Below are positions 43,527 through 53,200 of a stretch of DNA of 64,000 nucleotides, piece by piece. Where the stretch lies: positions 62,001 through 126,000 of the forward strand of contig NZ_JAHLQG010000043.1 in the NCBI RefSeq assembly GCF_018919065.1, given 5' to 3'. Numbering within the stretch: position 1 is the stretch's first letter; every line of letters begins with the position of its first letter. The position numbers and the translations under genes were made by a program. The notes under the pieces were generated by a model, which saw only the letters and a program-made list of their open reading frames with translations, was not told the origin of the DNA and searched no databases. The DNA is from Blautia sp. MSJ-9 (GTDB lineage Bacteria; Bacillota; Clostridia; Lachnospirales; Lachnospiraceae).

Positions 43527-44687
43527 ATGAATATCCAAAATTATACAGAGGAACTGATCAATCTGAGACACCATTTTCATCAGCACCCAGAGCTTGCACT
43601 CCACGAAGTGGAAACATCGGCATATATCCGAAGATATTTGGAAAAACTGGGATATGTGATCAAACCTGTGGAACCTACGGGATTGATCGCAGAACTTCCC
43701 TCCCTGATAGATCGGGAGAAACTCATTGTACTCCGGGCGGAAATGGATGCACTTCCTATAAAAGAGCAGACGGGGCTTTCTTATGCGTCCGTGAATCAGG
43801 GATGTATGCATGCCTGCGGACATGATTGTATTCTTGCATCAGCATTGATCCTGGCGAAGATTGTGGCAGAGGAACAGGAGAACTTTCCGGTAAGGCTGCG
43901 TTTCCTCTTTGAACCTGCGGAGGAGATTGGTGAAGGCGCAAAGAGGATGTTGCAGGCAGGAGCACTGGAGAATCCAAAAGCAGATGCATTTCTGATGTTT
44001 CACTATGCTGCAGATATGACACTGGGAATGGCAGTGCATCAGGGACAGGCATCCTCGATGATCAACAGCATGCAGATACATGTTCATGGAAAATCAAGCC
44101 ACTGGTGTGAGGCAGACAAGGGAATTGATGCAATCTATGCTGCATCCCAGGTGGTAAATGCCATTCATGATCTGAGTGAGAATTTCGGAAAACAGCATCC
44201 TAATGCAGGTAAATATATTATAGGAACCGGTACGATCCATGGCGGTGAATATACAAATATCATTGCAGACCATGTAGTATTGAATGGAAACATCCGGGCT
44301 GTTCATGAGAAAACATATATGGCGTTGGAACAGGAACTGGAGAAATGTCTGAAGAAGATCGAACAGCAGACAGGAACACAGATCTGTATGGAATTTCCAA
44401 AAGATCCAGTGTATGCATTTGCCAATGATGATGAACTGGTAGAGACTGCAAAAGCAGTGGGAGAGGAAGTGTTCGGAGACAAATTTGTTCTGGAAGGGGA
44501 AGATGAACTGTTTTTATCCGGGGATAATGCCTACAGATACTTCAAAGAGACCAGAGGACTTTTTTCCGTATTTCTTGCAGGGATTCCGGGACAAGAACAT
44601 CCTCTGCATCATCCGAAATTTCAGCTGGATGAGAGGATACTGCCGTATAGTGTAGAGGCACTATATAAGATTATTACAAGGTTATAG
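43527..44687 (+). CDS. M20 family metallo-amidohydrolase/peptidase
   Basis: ATG 43527 follows AGGAGGGA and gives the standard start MNIQNYTEELINLRHHFHQHPELALHEVET. The 386-residue protein has LRAEMDALPIKEQTGL, MHACGHDCI, EPAEEIGEGA and HHPKF metal-site motifs of the M20D group (N-acyl-amino-acid hydrolases, hippurate- and IAA-amino acid hydrolases), plus the lid/dimer domain. The substrate is likely an N-acylated amino acid but is unproven. Confidence 0.9.
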   Translation: MNIQNYTEELINLRHHFHQHPELALHEVETSAYIRRYLEKLGYVIKPVEPTGLIAELPSLIDREKLIVLRAEMDALPIKEQTGLSYASVNQGCMHACGHDCILASALILAKIVAEEQENFPVRLRFLFEPAEEIGEGAKRMLQAGALENPKADAFLMFHYAADMTLGMAVHQGQASSMINSMQIHVHGKSSHWCEADKGIDAIYAASQVVNAIHDLSENFGKQHPNAGKYIIGTGTIHGGEYTNIIADHVVLNGNIRAVHEKTYMALEQELEKCLKKIEQQTGTQICMEFPKDPVYAFANDDELVETAKAVGEEVFGDKFVLEGEDELFLSGDNAYRYFKETRGLFSVFLAGIPGQEHPLHHPKFQLDERILPYSVEALYKIITRL

Positions 44688-44694
44688 AAGATAG

Positions 44695-44734
44695 ACAGCG
44701 AGGTGGATGAATTTTATCTGCTTCGCTGTTTTTT
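44695..44734 (+). terminator. Terminator after the M20 gene
   Basis: The arms acagcgaggtggat and atctgcttcgctgt (G-T pairs allowed) enclose gaatttt and run into ttttttat. Confidence 0.75.
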
Positions 44735-44995
44735 ATATCATAAAAAATTATTCCATAATATTGCTATGACATACAAAGTCATCCGGGCAGGACCGCATTG
44801 AATTACAGTGGAGAGGGCTTATGTATGTTGCTAAAGCGTCTTATCACAGACGTTTTTTTTAATTTGAGAAAATTTTTCCAAAAAGACTTGAAAACTGGAC
44901 TGAAATGGTATAGAATGAGATCAGAAACAAAAATATGAATACAAAAGAGTTTATAGAACACACTATATTAAGAAAGAATCGAGGGCGCGGAAATT
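44735..44995. promoter_or_regulatory. Leader region of the flavodiiron gene
   Basis: It holds TTACAGTGGAGAG (44803-44815, shared with 36787), a small terminator hairpin aaagcgtct-N6-agacgtttttttt (44831-44862), and a promoter with TTGAAA (44888-44893) and TAGAAT (44911-44916) 17 bases apart. The order suggests a short independent transcript ending at 44862 upstream of the gene's own promoter, but that is inference. Confidence 0.5.
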
Positions 44996-46786
44996 ATGAA
45001 GATTACAGATACGATCAAATATGTTGGGGTAAACGATCATCAGGTAGACTTATTCGAAGGACAGTACGCAGTTCCAAACGGAATGGCATATAATTCCTAT
45101 GTGATTCTGGATGAGAAAGTAGCAGTTATGGATACTGTAGATGCTAATTTCAAACACGAATGGCTGGATAATCTGGAGCAGGTACTGGACGGACGTAAAC
45201 CAGATTATCTGATCGTGCAGCATATGGAACCGGACCACGCAGCAAACGTAGCTAATTTCCTGGAAGTATATCCGGGTACAACTGTAGTAGCCAATGCGAA
45301 GACATTTGTTATGATCAAGAACTTCTTCGGACTGGATCTGGAAGGACAGAAACTGGAAGTAGAGAGTGGTTCCACATTAAGTCTTGGAAATCATAACCTT
45401 ACTTTCGTATTTGCACCAATGGTACACTGGCCGGAAGTTATGGTCACCTATGACAGCACAGATAAAGTTCTCTTCTCCGCAGACGGATTTGGCAAATTCG
45501 GTGCCCTTGATGTAGAAGAAGACTGGGACGATGAAGCAAGAAGATATTTTATCGGCATTGTAGGCAAATACGGCGCACAGGTACAGAGACTTCTGAAAGC
45601 TGCAGCAACACTGGATATCCAGATCGTCTGTCCATTGCATGGTCCTGTACTCACAGAGAATCTGGGACATTATATCGGACTTTATGATACCTGGTCCTCT
45701 TACACACCTGAAGAAGAGGGAATTGTAGTTGCCTACACTTCTGTATATGGACATACAAAAGCAGCAGTCAATCAGTTTGTTGAGAAATTAAAGAGCAAAG
45801 GATGTCCGAAAGTAGTTGTCTATGACCTGGCAAGAGATGATATGTCTCAGGCGCTCAGCGATGCTTTCCGTTACAGCAAACTGGTGCTTGCAACCACTAC
45901 CTATAATGCAGGAATCTATCCATTTATGAATGACTTTATCACTCGCCTTGTAGAGCATAATTTCCAGAACCGCACAGTAGGTCTGATCGAGAACGGTTCC
46001 TGGGCACCTCTGGCAGCAAAAGTGATGAAAACGATGCTTTCTGAATGCAAGAAGATTGACTGGCTGGATACGACTGTAAAGATCATGTCTGCAGTAAACC
46101 AGGATAACAAAGATCAGATGGAAGCAATGGCTTCTGAACTCTGCCAGGAATACATTGCAAAGAATGATGAGCTGGCAAATAAGAATGATATGACAGCATT
46201 ATTCCGTATCGGATACGGTCTGTATGTAGTAACATCCAATGATGGCAAGAAGGATAACGGACTGATCGTCAATACAGTTACACAGTTGACAGACTCTCCG
46301 TTCCGTGTGGCAGTTAATATCAATAAGACAAACTATTCCCACCATGTTATCAAACAGACTGGTGTGATGAATGTAAACTGTCTCTCTGTAGAAGCACCAT
46401 TCTCTGTATTTGAGCAGTTCGGTTTCCAGAGTGGAAGAAGTGCAGACAAATTTGCAGGGCAGAAAGTGAACCGTTCCGATAACGGTCTGGTATTCCTGGA
46501 TAAATACATCAACGCATTCATGTCCCTGAAAGTAGAGCAGTATGTAGACCTTGGAACTCATGGAATGTTTATCTGCAGCGTGACAGAAGCCCGTGTGGTA
46601 AGCGACCAGGAGACTATGAGCTACACCTACTATCAGAAGAATGTAAAACCAAAACCAGAGACAGAAGGAAAGAAAGGCTTTGTATGTAAAGTCTGCGGAT
46701 ATATTTACGAAGGTGATGAACTTCCGGAAGATTACATCTGCCCGCTTTGCAAACATGGAGCAGTAGATTTTGAGCCGATCGGATAA
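44996..46786 (+). CDS. Flavodiiron protein fused to flavin reductase-like and rubredoxin domains
   Basis: The 596-residue protein has four domains. A metallo-beta-lactamase-like diiron domain (QHMEPDHAANV, HWPEV, SADGFGKFG, PLHGPVL; about 1-245). A flavodoxin (AYTSVYGHTKAAV; about 250-395). A flavin reductase-like FMN domain (about 400-545). A C-terminal rubredoxin (VCKVCGYIYEGDELPEDYICPLC). Flavodiiron proteins reduce O2 to water or NO to N2O, so this is a self-contained oxygen/NO defence enzyme of an anaerobe. Its own promoter is visible upstream. Confidence 0.92.
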   Translation: MKITDTIKYVGVNDHQVDLFEGQYAVPNGMAYNSYVILDEKVAVMDTVDANFKHEWLDNLEQVLDGRKPDYLIVQHMEPDHAANVANFLEVYPGTTVVANAKTFVMIKNFFGLDLEGQKLEVESGSTLSLGNHNLTFVFAPMVHWPEVMVTYDSTDKVLFSADGFGKFGALDVEEDWDDEARRYFIGIVGKYGAQVQRLLKAAATLDIQIVCPLHGPVLTENLGHYIGLYDTWSSYTPEEEGIVVAYTSVYGHTKAAVNQFVEKLKSKGCPKVVVYDLARDDMSQALSDAFRYSKLVLATTTYNAGIYPFMNDFITRLVEHNFQNRTVGLIENGSWAPLAAKVMKTMLSECKKIDWLDTTVKIMSAVNQDNKDQMEAMASELCQEYIAKNDELANKNDMTALFRIGYGLYVVTSNDGKKDNGLIVNTVTQLTDSPFRVAVNINKTNYSHHVIKQTGVMNVNCLSVEAPFSVFEQFGFQSGRSADKFAGQKVNRSDNGLVFLDKYINAFMSLKVEQYVDLGTHGMFICSVTEARVVSDQETMSYTYYQKNVKPKPETEGKKGFVCKVCGYIYEGDELPEDYICPLCKHGAVDFEPIG

Positions 46787-46854
46787 TTTTTCGGGCAGAT
46801 TCAAATACCAGCTGGATATGAGTAAAAGTGAAGTGAAATAGAAATAACAATAGG

Positions 46855-46885
46855 AAACAGACGGTGAGATAAGCCGTCTGTTTTT
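46855..46885 (+). terminator. Terminator after the flavodiiron gene
   Basis: The arms aaacagacgg and ccgtctgttt enclose tgagataag, followed by T. Confidence 0.85.
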
Positions 46886-47034
46886 GTGTACTAAAATAAT
46901 TAATTAAAGAAAATAAATAGCGGGATTTTCCTTGATAATCTCCCAGAGTCTGATAAAATAGGAAGTAACCAAAAAATTTACAAAATTTTTTGTAAATTTT
47001 AACAACCAGTAAAGGGAAGGCACAAGACATACTT

Positions 47035-48024
47035 ATGATAACATTAAATGATTATTTATACTCCGGTGATACGGTACTGAAAATTTTACAGAGATATATT
47101 GAAGACTTGCGAAAAGATGCAAAGAAAAACCGCAATGAAATTGATCTGATCCACTGTAATTTTCTTATTCAGATCAAGGAATTGCTTGAACATAACGATT
47201 TCCTGACAGCGCAGTCCCAGAAAATCAGAGAGTTTTATAAATATATGACTCATGAATATCCATTTCTGGCTTTTACAGTAAAAGGACGTATTAAATCCCT
47301 GATCCGCGCGGAAGAGAAATTTAACGGATACATTGTAGAATACATTTACGATTACTACACGAAAAACGGAACCTATCCGCCTATCTCAGAACTGAAGAAT
47401 AAACTGAGCTGTTTTCGTGATCTGATCGCATACCGCATCGTGATCTCACTGCCGAAATGTCATCTGAAACCAGGTGAGGACAGAGAGACAGAAGAGCTGA
47501 AATATTTGTACGATATTGCAAACAGACTTCCGGGTTTCCTGGAGGAACGGGGATTTACCGCGGAGCCTGCAAACGGGGTGAAAGTAAGCCATTCTGAATT
47601 GATGGATGAACTTGCGAAGCCTTATTACAGAGATTATATTTCTGAGAAAAAAGATTCTGACTATCAGTCCTTACATATTACATTCTACGACAACAGCTCC
47701 AGATCTTATCTGGAAGTACAGATCCGGACAAAGGACATGGATGATGTAGCAGAGATCGGTGCTGCCAACCATCTTGGATACGAAAAAAAGCAGGAGAGCG
47801 AACGCGCAAGACGGGATGCCATTCCTCAGGGAGAATGCAGATATTTCGATGATGCATATGAAAGAGGAATCCGTCTGCAGACGCTGGATCTGTCAAAGCT
47901 GGATGTAAACATGTTTGCAGCAGTGAATAACAGTCTGATCAATGACGGATGTGGACTGTACAGAGGACGCCTTATTTTGCCTTATGAACATCTGTCAAGA
48001 TTCCAGAATGATCTGATCGACTGA
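47035..48024 (+). CDS. RelA/SpoT-domain (p)ppGpp synthetase-like protein
   Basis: The 329-residue protein has a helical N-terminus and a RelA_SpoT nucleotidyltransferase domain: FTVKGRIKSLIRAEEKF, the FRDLIAYRIVIS strand, DSDYQSLHITFYD, and YLEVQIRTKDMDDVAEIGAANHLGYE with the conserved Glu of the synthetase site. There is no HD hydrolase, TGS or ACT domain, so it would be a synthetase-only alarmone enzyme, larger than the usual small synthetases (200-250 residues). AGGGAAGG precedes ATG at a distance. A strong terminator follows. Confidence 0.85.
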   Translation: MITLNDYLYSGDTVLKILQRYIEDLRKDAKKNRNEIDLIHCNFLIQIKELLEHNDFLTAQSQKIREFYKYMTHEYPFLAFTVKGRIKSLIRAEEKFNGYIVEYIYDYYTKNGTYPPISELKNKLSCFRDLIAYRIVISLPKCHLKPGEDRETEELKYLYDIANRLPGFLEERGFTAEPANGVKVSHSELMDELAKPYYRDYISEKKDSDYQSLHITFYDNSSRSYLEVQIRTKDMDDVAEIGAANHLGYEKKQESERARRDAIPQGECRYFDDAYERGIRLQTLDLSKLDVNMFAAVNNSLINDGCGLYRGRLILPYEHLSRFQNDLID

Positions 48025-48040
48025 CATTTGTTTTATATGT

Positions 48041-48090
48041 GGCCGCTTTCACTACTGAATATGATTTTCAGCAAAGAAAGCGGCCTTTTT
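48041..48090 (+). terminator. Terminator after the RelA/SpoT-domain gene
   Basis: The arms ggccgctttcactactgaa and ttcagcaaagaaagcggcc enclose tatgattt and are followed by five T. Confidence 0.85.
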
Positions 48091-48150
48091 CATACTTGCC
48101 TGCACAAATTTCAGGAAAAAACAGCTTTATCCTGAATTATCTGATTAGTG

Positions 48151-48210
48151 ATCTGCAATTCGCGCCATATATCTGCAATTCGCACCGTATACATGCAATT
48201 CACTCCGAGT
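48151..48210 (+). repeat. Three 20-bp direct repeats upstream of the NRPS cluster promoter
   Basis: Units start at 48151, 48171 and 48191 with a period of exactly 20 bases: atctgcaattcgcgccatat, atctgcaattcgcaccgtat, acatgcaattcactccgagt. The common core is TGCAATTC. They end 12 bases before the -35 element, the usual place for an activator that binds as tandem dimers on one DNA face. Confidence 0.75.
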
Positions 48211-48222
48211 ATCCGAAAAAAA

Positions 48223-48250
48223 TTGTCTATTATGGTAAAATAAATACAAT
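48223..48250 (+). promoter_or_regulatory. Probable promoter of the NRPS cluster
   Basis: The weak -35 TTGTCT (48223-48228) and good -10 TACAAT (48245-48250) are 16 bases apart, directly downstream of the triple repeat. The leader to 48379 contains a 23-codon frame (48261-48332, starting MKPQNTLLF) whose GGGAG is too close to ATG for confident translation. Confidence 0.55.
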
Positions 48251-48379
48251 AATTGGGAGTATGAAGCCCCAAAATACATTATTATTCACAACGTCTTCAG
48301 CTAATGTACCTAAAGATGCAATGAATGGTTGACTTGTGAACAATAATAAAAATATTACTGCAGAAAAAAGGGGAAAAGA

Positions 48380-50125
48380 ATGGAAAAGACAAATAACAGA
48401 CTGCTGAATGCAAAGCTGAACAAGTACATTATTCCGGGAATTATGATGTCACTGGCACTTCAGTTAGGAAACATTGTCGATACGATTTTTGTAAGTAATC
48501 TGATCGGTGTAGAAGCAATGTCTGCGATCACAATGAGTCTTCCAGTAGAGACGATCGTTCAGCTTACCGGTTACTGTCTGGGAGTCGGCGGCTCTATAGC
48601 CGTCGGAAACATGCTCGGCAAACGTGACAAGGAAAGTGCATCGAAATTGTTCACAGCTACTTTCGCAGTGACTCTTTTAGTAGGACTTTTATTTACAATC
48701 TGCGCATTCCCGGCAGCAGGTCCGATCGCCAGACTTCTGGTATCCGGTGACGGCATTCTGACAACTTATACAGGAGACTATATCCGTGTCAGCATGCTTG
48801 GTGCTCCGGTGATCGGAATTGGTCTGATGATGGTAAGTTATCTTGGTGTTGAGAACCACCCGGAACTGGCATCTGTATATCTGATCGCAGCCAACGTAAT
48901 AAACCTTGTGCTTGACTACATCTTCCTTAGATTTACGCCGCTGGGAGTTACAGGTGCATCTTTATCAACGGTACTTGGTTTCCTGATCGCAATGGTAGTT
49001 TTTGTACGTTACATTCGTTCTGATAAACGAAATATCCAGTTTGTCAGGATGAAAGTCAGTGATTTTGGAATCATCAAAGAAGCCATTGTGACAGGCGTGC
49101 CGATGCTTATCTTCATGGCAGCCAACTTTATAAAAGCACTTGGGCTGAATACGATCATTATGAATCAGATCGGCGAAGAGGGAATGGCAGTATTTACTGT
49201 CTGCGATAATGTTCTGCTGATCGTTGAAATGCTGACAGGAGGAATCATCGGTGTGATCCCGAATGTTGCAGGAATTCTCTTTGGAGAGAAAGATTATGTA
49301 GGAATCCGTGTTCTCTGCAAAAAGATGCTGAAATACAGTTATATAGTGCTGGCGGTCATATTTGTGGCTATCATGCTGTTTACTGAACAGATCACAATCC
49401 TGTTCGGAAGTGATGGAGGAGAACTGGGAGTACATATGGTTTCTGCACTGCGTCTCTTTGCCGTATGCGTGATCCCGTATCTCTGGAACAAATTTATCGT
49501 AAGCTATTATGAATCCATAGAAGAAACAGCAATTGCAAGTTTCGTTACATTCCTTGAGAATGCAGTGGCAGTTTTACCTGCAACATATGTGGGAATTTAT
49601 ATCTGGAAACAGATTGACGGAATTGGTATTAATGGAATTGCAGTCGGATTTGTTGCGACAGAGATCATAACCGTGATCGCGGCTTGGATCTTCAGAAAGA
49701 TCAAGCACAAAAACTCAACATTCTATATTGTTCCGGATAAAAACCCGGGAACAAATCTGGATTTCTCCATTAAAAGTACAATGGAAGAAGCACAGAATGT
49801 GAATAAGAAAATCATGGAATTCTGCAAAGCAAACGGAGCATCTGCAAAGAAATCAAATCTTGCTGCTGTATGTGCAGAAGAAATGACCGTAAACATCATT
49901 AAATTCGGTGGAAAAACTTCCAACTGGATCGATATCAATCTCTGTCTGGAAGATGATACCTGCAGATTAAGAATAAGAGACAATGGAGTGAACTTTAATC
50001 CATTGGAATACAGCTATGACAGTGAGGATTTCGATATCCACGGAATCGAGCTTGTAAAGAAAATCTCAACATCAATGGATTATATCCGTGCAATTGATAT
50101 GAATAATACAATTATCTCTTTTTAA
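48380..50125 (+). CDS. MATE-type transporter fused to an RsbW-like HATPase domain
   Basis: The 581-residue protein has a full MATE carrier (residues about 1-445; start LNKYIIPGIMMSLALQLGNIVDTIFVSNLIG, about 12 membrane segments). It is joined to a cytoplasmic GHKL domain (about 465-581) of the anti-sigma-factor/serine kinase kind: NLAAVCAEEMTVNIIKFGG (N-box), LRIRDNGVNFNP (G1) and DFDIHGIELVKKIS (G2). Free RsbW/SpoIIAB proteins phosphorylate STAS partners, and a STAS gene lies just after the NRPS. It likely exports the NRPS product and signals or is gated through that pair (inference). GGGGAAAAG precedes ATG. Confidence 0.85.
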   Translation: MEKTNNRLLNAKLNKYIIPGIMMSLALQLGNIVDTIFVSNLIGVEAMSAITMSLPVETIVQLTGYCLGVGGSIAVGNMLGKRDKESASKLFTATFAVTLLVGLLFTICAFPAAGPIARLLVSGDGILTTYTGDYIRVSMLGAPVIGIGLMMVSYLGVENHPELASVYLIAANVINLVLDYIFLRFTPLGVTGASLSTVLGFLIAMVVFVRYIRSDKRNIQFVRMKVSDFGIIKEAIVTGVPMLIFMAANFIKALGLNTIIMNQIGEEGMAVFTVCDNVLLIVEMLTGGIIGVIPNVAGILFGEKDYVGIRVLCKKMLKYSYIVLAVIFVAIMLFTEQITILFGSDGGELGVHMVSALRLFAVCVIPYLWNKFIVSYYESIEETAIASFVTFLENAVAVLPATYVGIYIWKQIDGIGINGIAVGFVATEIITVIAAWIFRKIKHKNSTFYIVPDKNPGTNLDFSIKSTMEEAQNVNKKIMEFCKANGASAKKSNLAAVCAEEMTVNIIKFGGKTSNWIDINLCLEDDTCRLRIRDNGVNFNPLEYSYDSEDFDIHGIELVKKISTSMDYIRAIDMNNTIISF

Positions 50126-50213
50126 CAAGAGATACAAAAAATTTTCAACAAAAGCTTTTAGTCGTATGAGAGAAATATGTTTATGACAATATAATAGCAG
50201 GAGGTGCAGAAAA

Positions 50214-53200
50214 ATGTCTGACATTAACGAAAGAAGCAGTTTTGATTTTAAGTTCCAGCCTGTAACAAAACTGTTTGAAGAACAGGTGAAACTTCATCCT
50301 GACAAATGTGCAGTGATCGCAGGAAAAGAAAGCTTTACATACGCCCAGTTAAATGAGCGGGCAAACAGAGTTGCAAATGCGCTTATCGAAAAAGGAGTAA
50401 AGCGAGAGAGCATTGTAGGAGTTGTGCTGGAACGCTGCTGCGATTTTTACACAGTGCGCCAGGGTATCCTGAAAGCCGGAGGTGCATTTGCTGTTGCAGC
50501 ACCGGATTATCCGGACGATAGAATCCAGTTTATTTTTGAAGATGCAGGAGCACCATTTATCATAACAACAAAGAAAATAGAAAAGGAACACCATGAACTG
50601 TTTACAAAGCTTCCATGCACCATCCTGTTACTGGAAGAACTTCTTGAACACAAAAATGCAGAGAATCCGGATGTAGAGATCGGGGAACATGATCTCTGCT
50701 ATTGTATCTATACTTCCGGTTCAACCGGAAAACCAAAAGGCGTGATGATCGAACACATCAACCTTGCCAATTTTGTAAATCCAGATCTGAAAAACGCGGA
50801 AACCTACGGTTATGTAAGCAGAGGAAGTGTGTCCCTTTCCATGGCAGCTATGACATTCGACGTATCTGTCCTGGAAGAGTTTATCCCTCTCACAAATGGA
50901 ATGACAGCGGTGATCGCAAGTGATGAGGAGATTGAGAATCCGATCATGCTTGGCAAAGTGATCACAGAAAACAAAGTTGATATCATGACAACAACACCTA
51001 CCTACCTCTCAAACATGATCGATCTGCCACAGCTTCAGGAAGCAGCTTCGCAGATCAAAGTTTTTGACGTAGGAGCAGAAGCCTTTCCCCCTGCACTTTA
51101 TGACAAGATCCGTTCTGTAAATCCAGATGCGCATATCATGAACGGCTATGGACCTACAGAAACAACCATCAGCTGTACAATGAAAGTGATCACTGACAGC
51201 AAAAACATTACCATCGGTGCTCCGAACGGCAATGTTAAGGTATACGTTGTTGATAAAGAAAATAGAGTTCTTCCGGACGGAGAAACCGGAGAGCTGGTAG
51301 TTGCAGGTCTGGGCGTAGGCAGAGGCTATATCAATCTGCCTGAAAAAACAGCAGATGTATTTATTGAACTGAATGGTGAAAGAGCGTACAAAACAGGTGA
51401 CCTTGCAAAGATCACTCCGGACGGTGAAATTGAATTCTTCGGAAGAATTGATAATCAGATCAAACTGCGTGGCCTGAGAATTGAACTTGGAGAAATTGAA
51501 GAAGTGATCAACAGTTTCGAGGGAATTGTCACCAGTATTACAGTGCCTGTTGATAACAAATATCTCTGCTGCTATTTTATGGCAGACCGCGAGATCGACA
51601 CCGAAGAACTGACCGCTTATGCATCAGGATCACTGGCGCATTACATGGTTCCGGATGTTTTTGTCCAGATGGAAAAAATGCCATTAACGCAGAACGGAAA
51701 AATTGATAAAAAAGCACTGCCGAAACCAGTTTCACAGCCGGAAAATCTGAAAGAACCGAAAACACCGATGCAGAAGAAAATCTTTGAAATCGTTGCAAAA
51801 GTTGTGGAAAATGACTTCTTCGGAATTGACACAAGCTTCTACAGAGCCGGTCTTTCTTCCATCAGTGCCATGAAACTCTGCATTCTGATCTCTGATGAAT
51901 TTGGAGTTACTGTAAAGACAAGTGACATTCATGAGAACAATACAGTTGAGAAACTGGAAAAATATGTTATGCTTGCCCCGAAAATCAGAACTTATGAAAA
52001 GAGAGATGTTTATCCGCTTACAGGTTCCCAGAAAGGAATTTTCGCAGAGTGCAGCAAGAATACGGAGAGCACCGTGTACAACATCCCGTTCCTTTTTGAA
52101 CTGGAAAATACAGTTGATGTACAGAAATTATCAGAAGCAGTTACAGCAATGGTAAATGCACATTCTTATCTGCTCACAGAAGTTTATCTCAGCGATAAAG
52201 GAGAAATGGTACAGCGTCCTTGTGAAGACACATTCATACCTGAAGTGATCGAAACTACAAATGCTCAGTTTGAAACCTTGAAGAATGAACTTGTACGTCC
52301 GTTTAAACTGGAAAAAGGACGTCTGTTCCGTGCCAGAATCTATTGTACAGAAGATAAGAAATATCTCTTTACAGATTTTCACCATATCATTGCAGACGGC
52401 AATTCCTACGATATTATTTTCGAAGATATCAACCGGGCATATAAGGGTGAAAAACTGGAAAAAGAATCCTATACAGGATTTGATGCTGCCCTTGATGAAG
52501 AACAGCAGATGAAAGAGGGCAAATACAAAAAAGCTGAGAAATATTATGACAGCGTTTTTGGAGAAGTTGAGACAGAATCACTTCCACTTCCGGACTGCGC
52601 AGGAAAAGTTCCTGAAAAAGGCTATCTGGAAAGAAAACTGAACATCAAAGAAGATACCATCCTCTCAAGCTGCGAGAAATTTGGAGTTACACCAAACGTC
52701 TTATTTACAGGTCTGTTTGGTATCCTTATGGCAAAATACTCTAATTCAGAGAACAGCCTTTTTGCAACAATTTATAATGGAAGAAATGATTCCAGACTTG
52801 AAAATACTGTCTGCATGCTTGTAAAAACACTTCCTGTTTACAGCAGATTTGAACCAAAAACAACTATACAGGCATATATGACAGAACTTTCCGAACAGGT
52901 ACTGTCATCCATGGCAAATGATATTTTCCCATTCTCTGATATCTGCGCGAAATATGGATTTAATTCTGATCTCGTATTTGCATATCAGGCAGAGCTCAGT
53001 GACGATTATCCGATCGGAGATACGATCGCAAAAGGCAGCGACCTTTCCCTTGATATGGCCAAAATGCCTATGCTGATCCAGGTGAGAGAGTACGATAATC
53101 AGTATGTACTTACTGCAGAATACCGCAGTGATATGTACAGTGAAGCTTTTATAGACGGAATTCTTGACGCATATGAAGCAGCAATGAAATCTATGCTGAA

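Noticed and set aside
48151-48210. CRISPR array
   Set aside because: The three units are contiguous 20-mers with no spacers and no cas genes nearby; they sit at a promoter and fit activator sites better.
48261-48332. 23-residue leader or signal peptide gene before the NRPS cluster
   Set aside because: The only ribosome-site-like GGGAG is 1 base from ATG, and the peptide has no signal or leader features; kept as a remark only.
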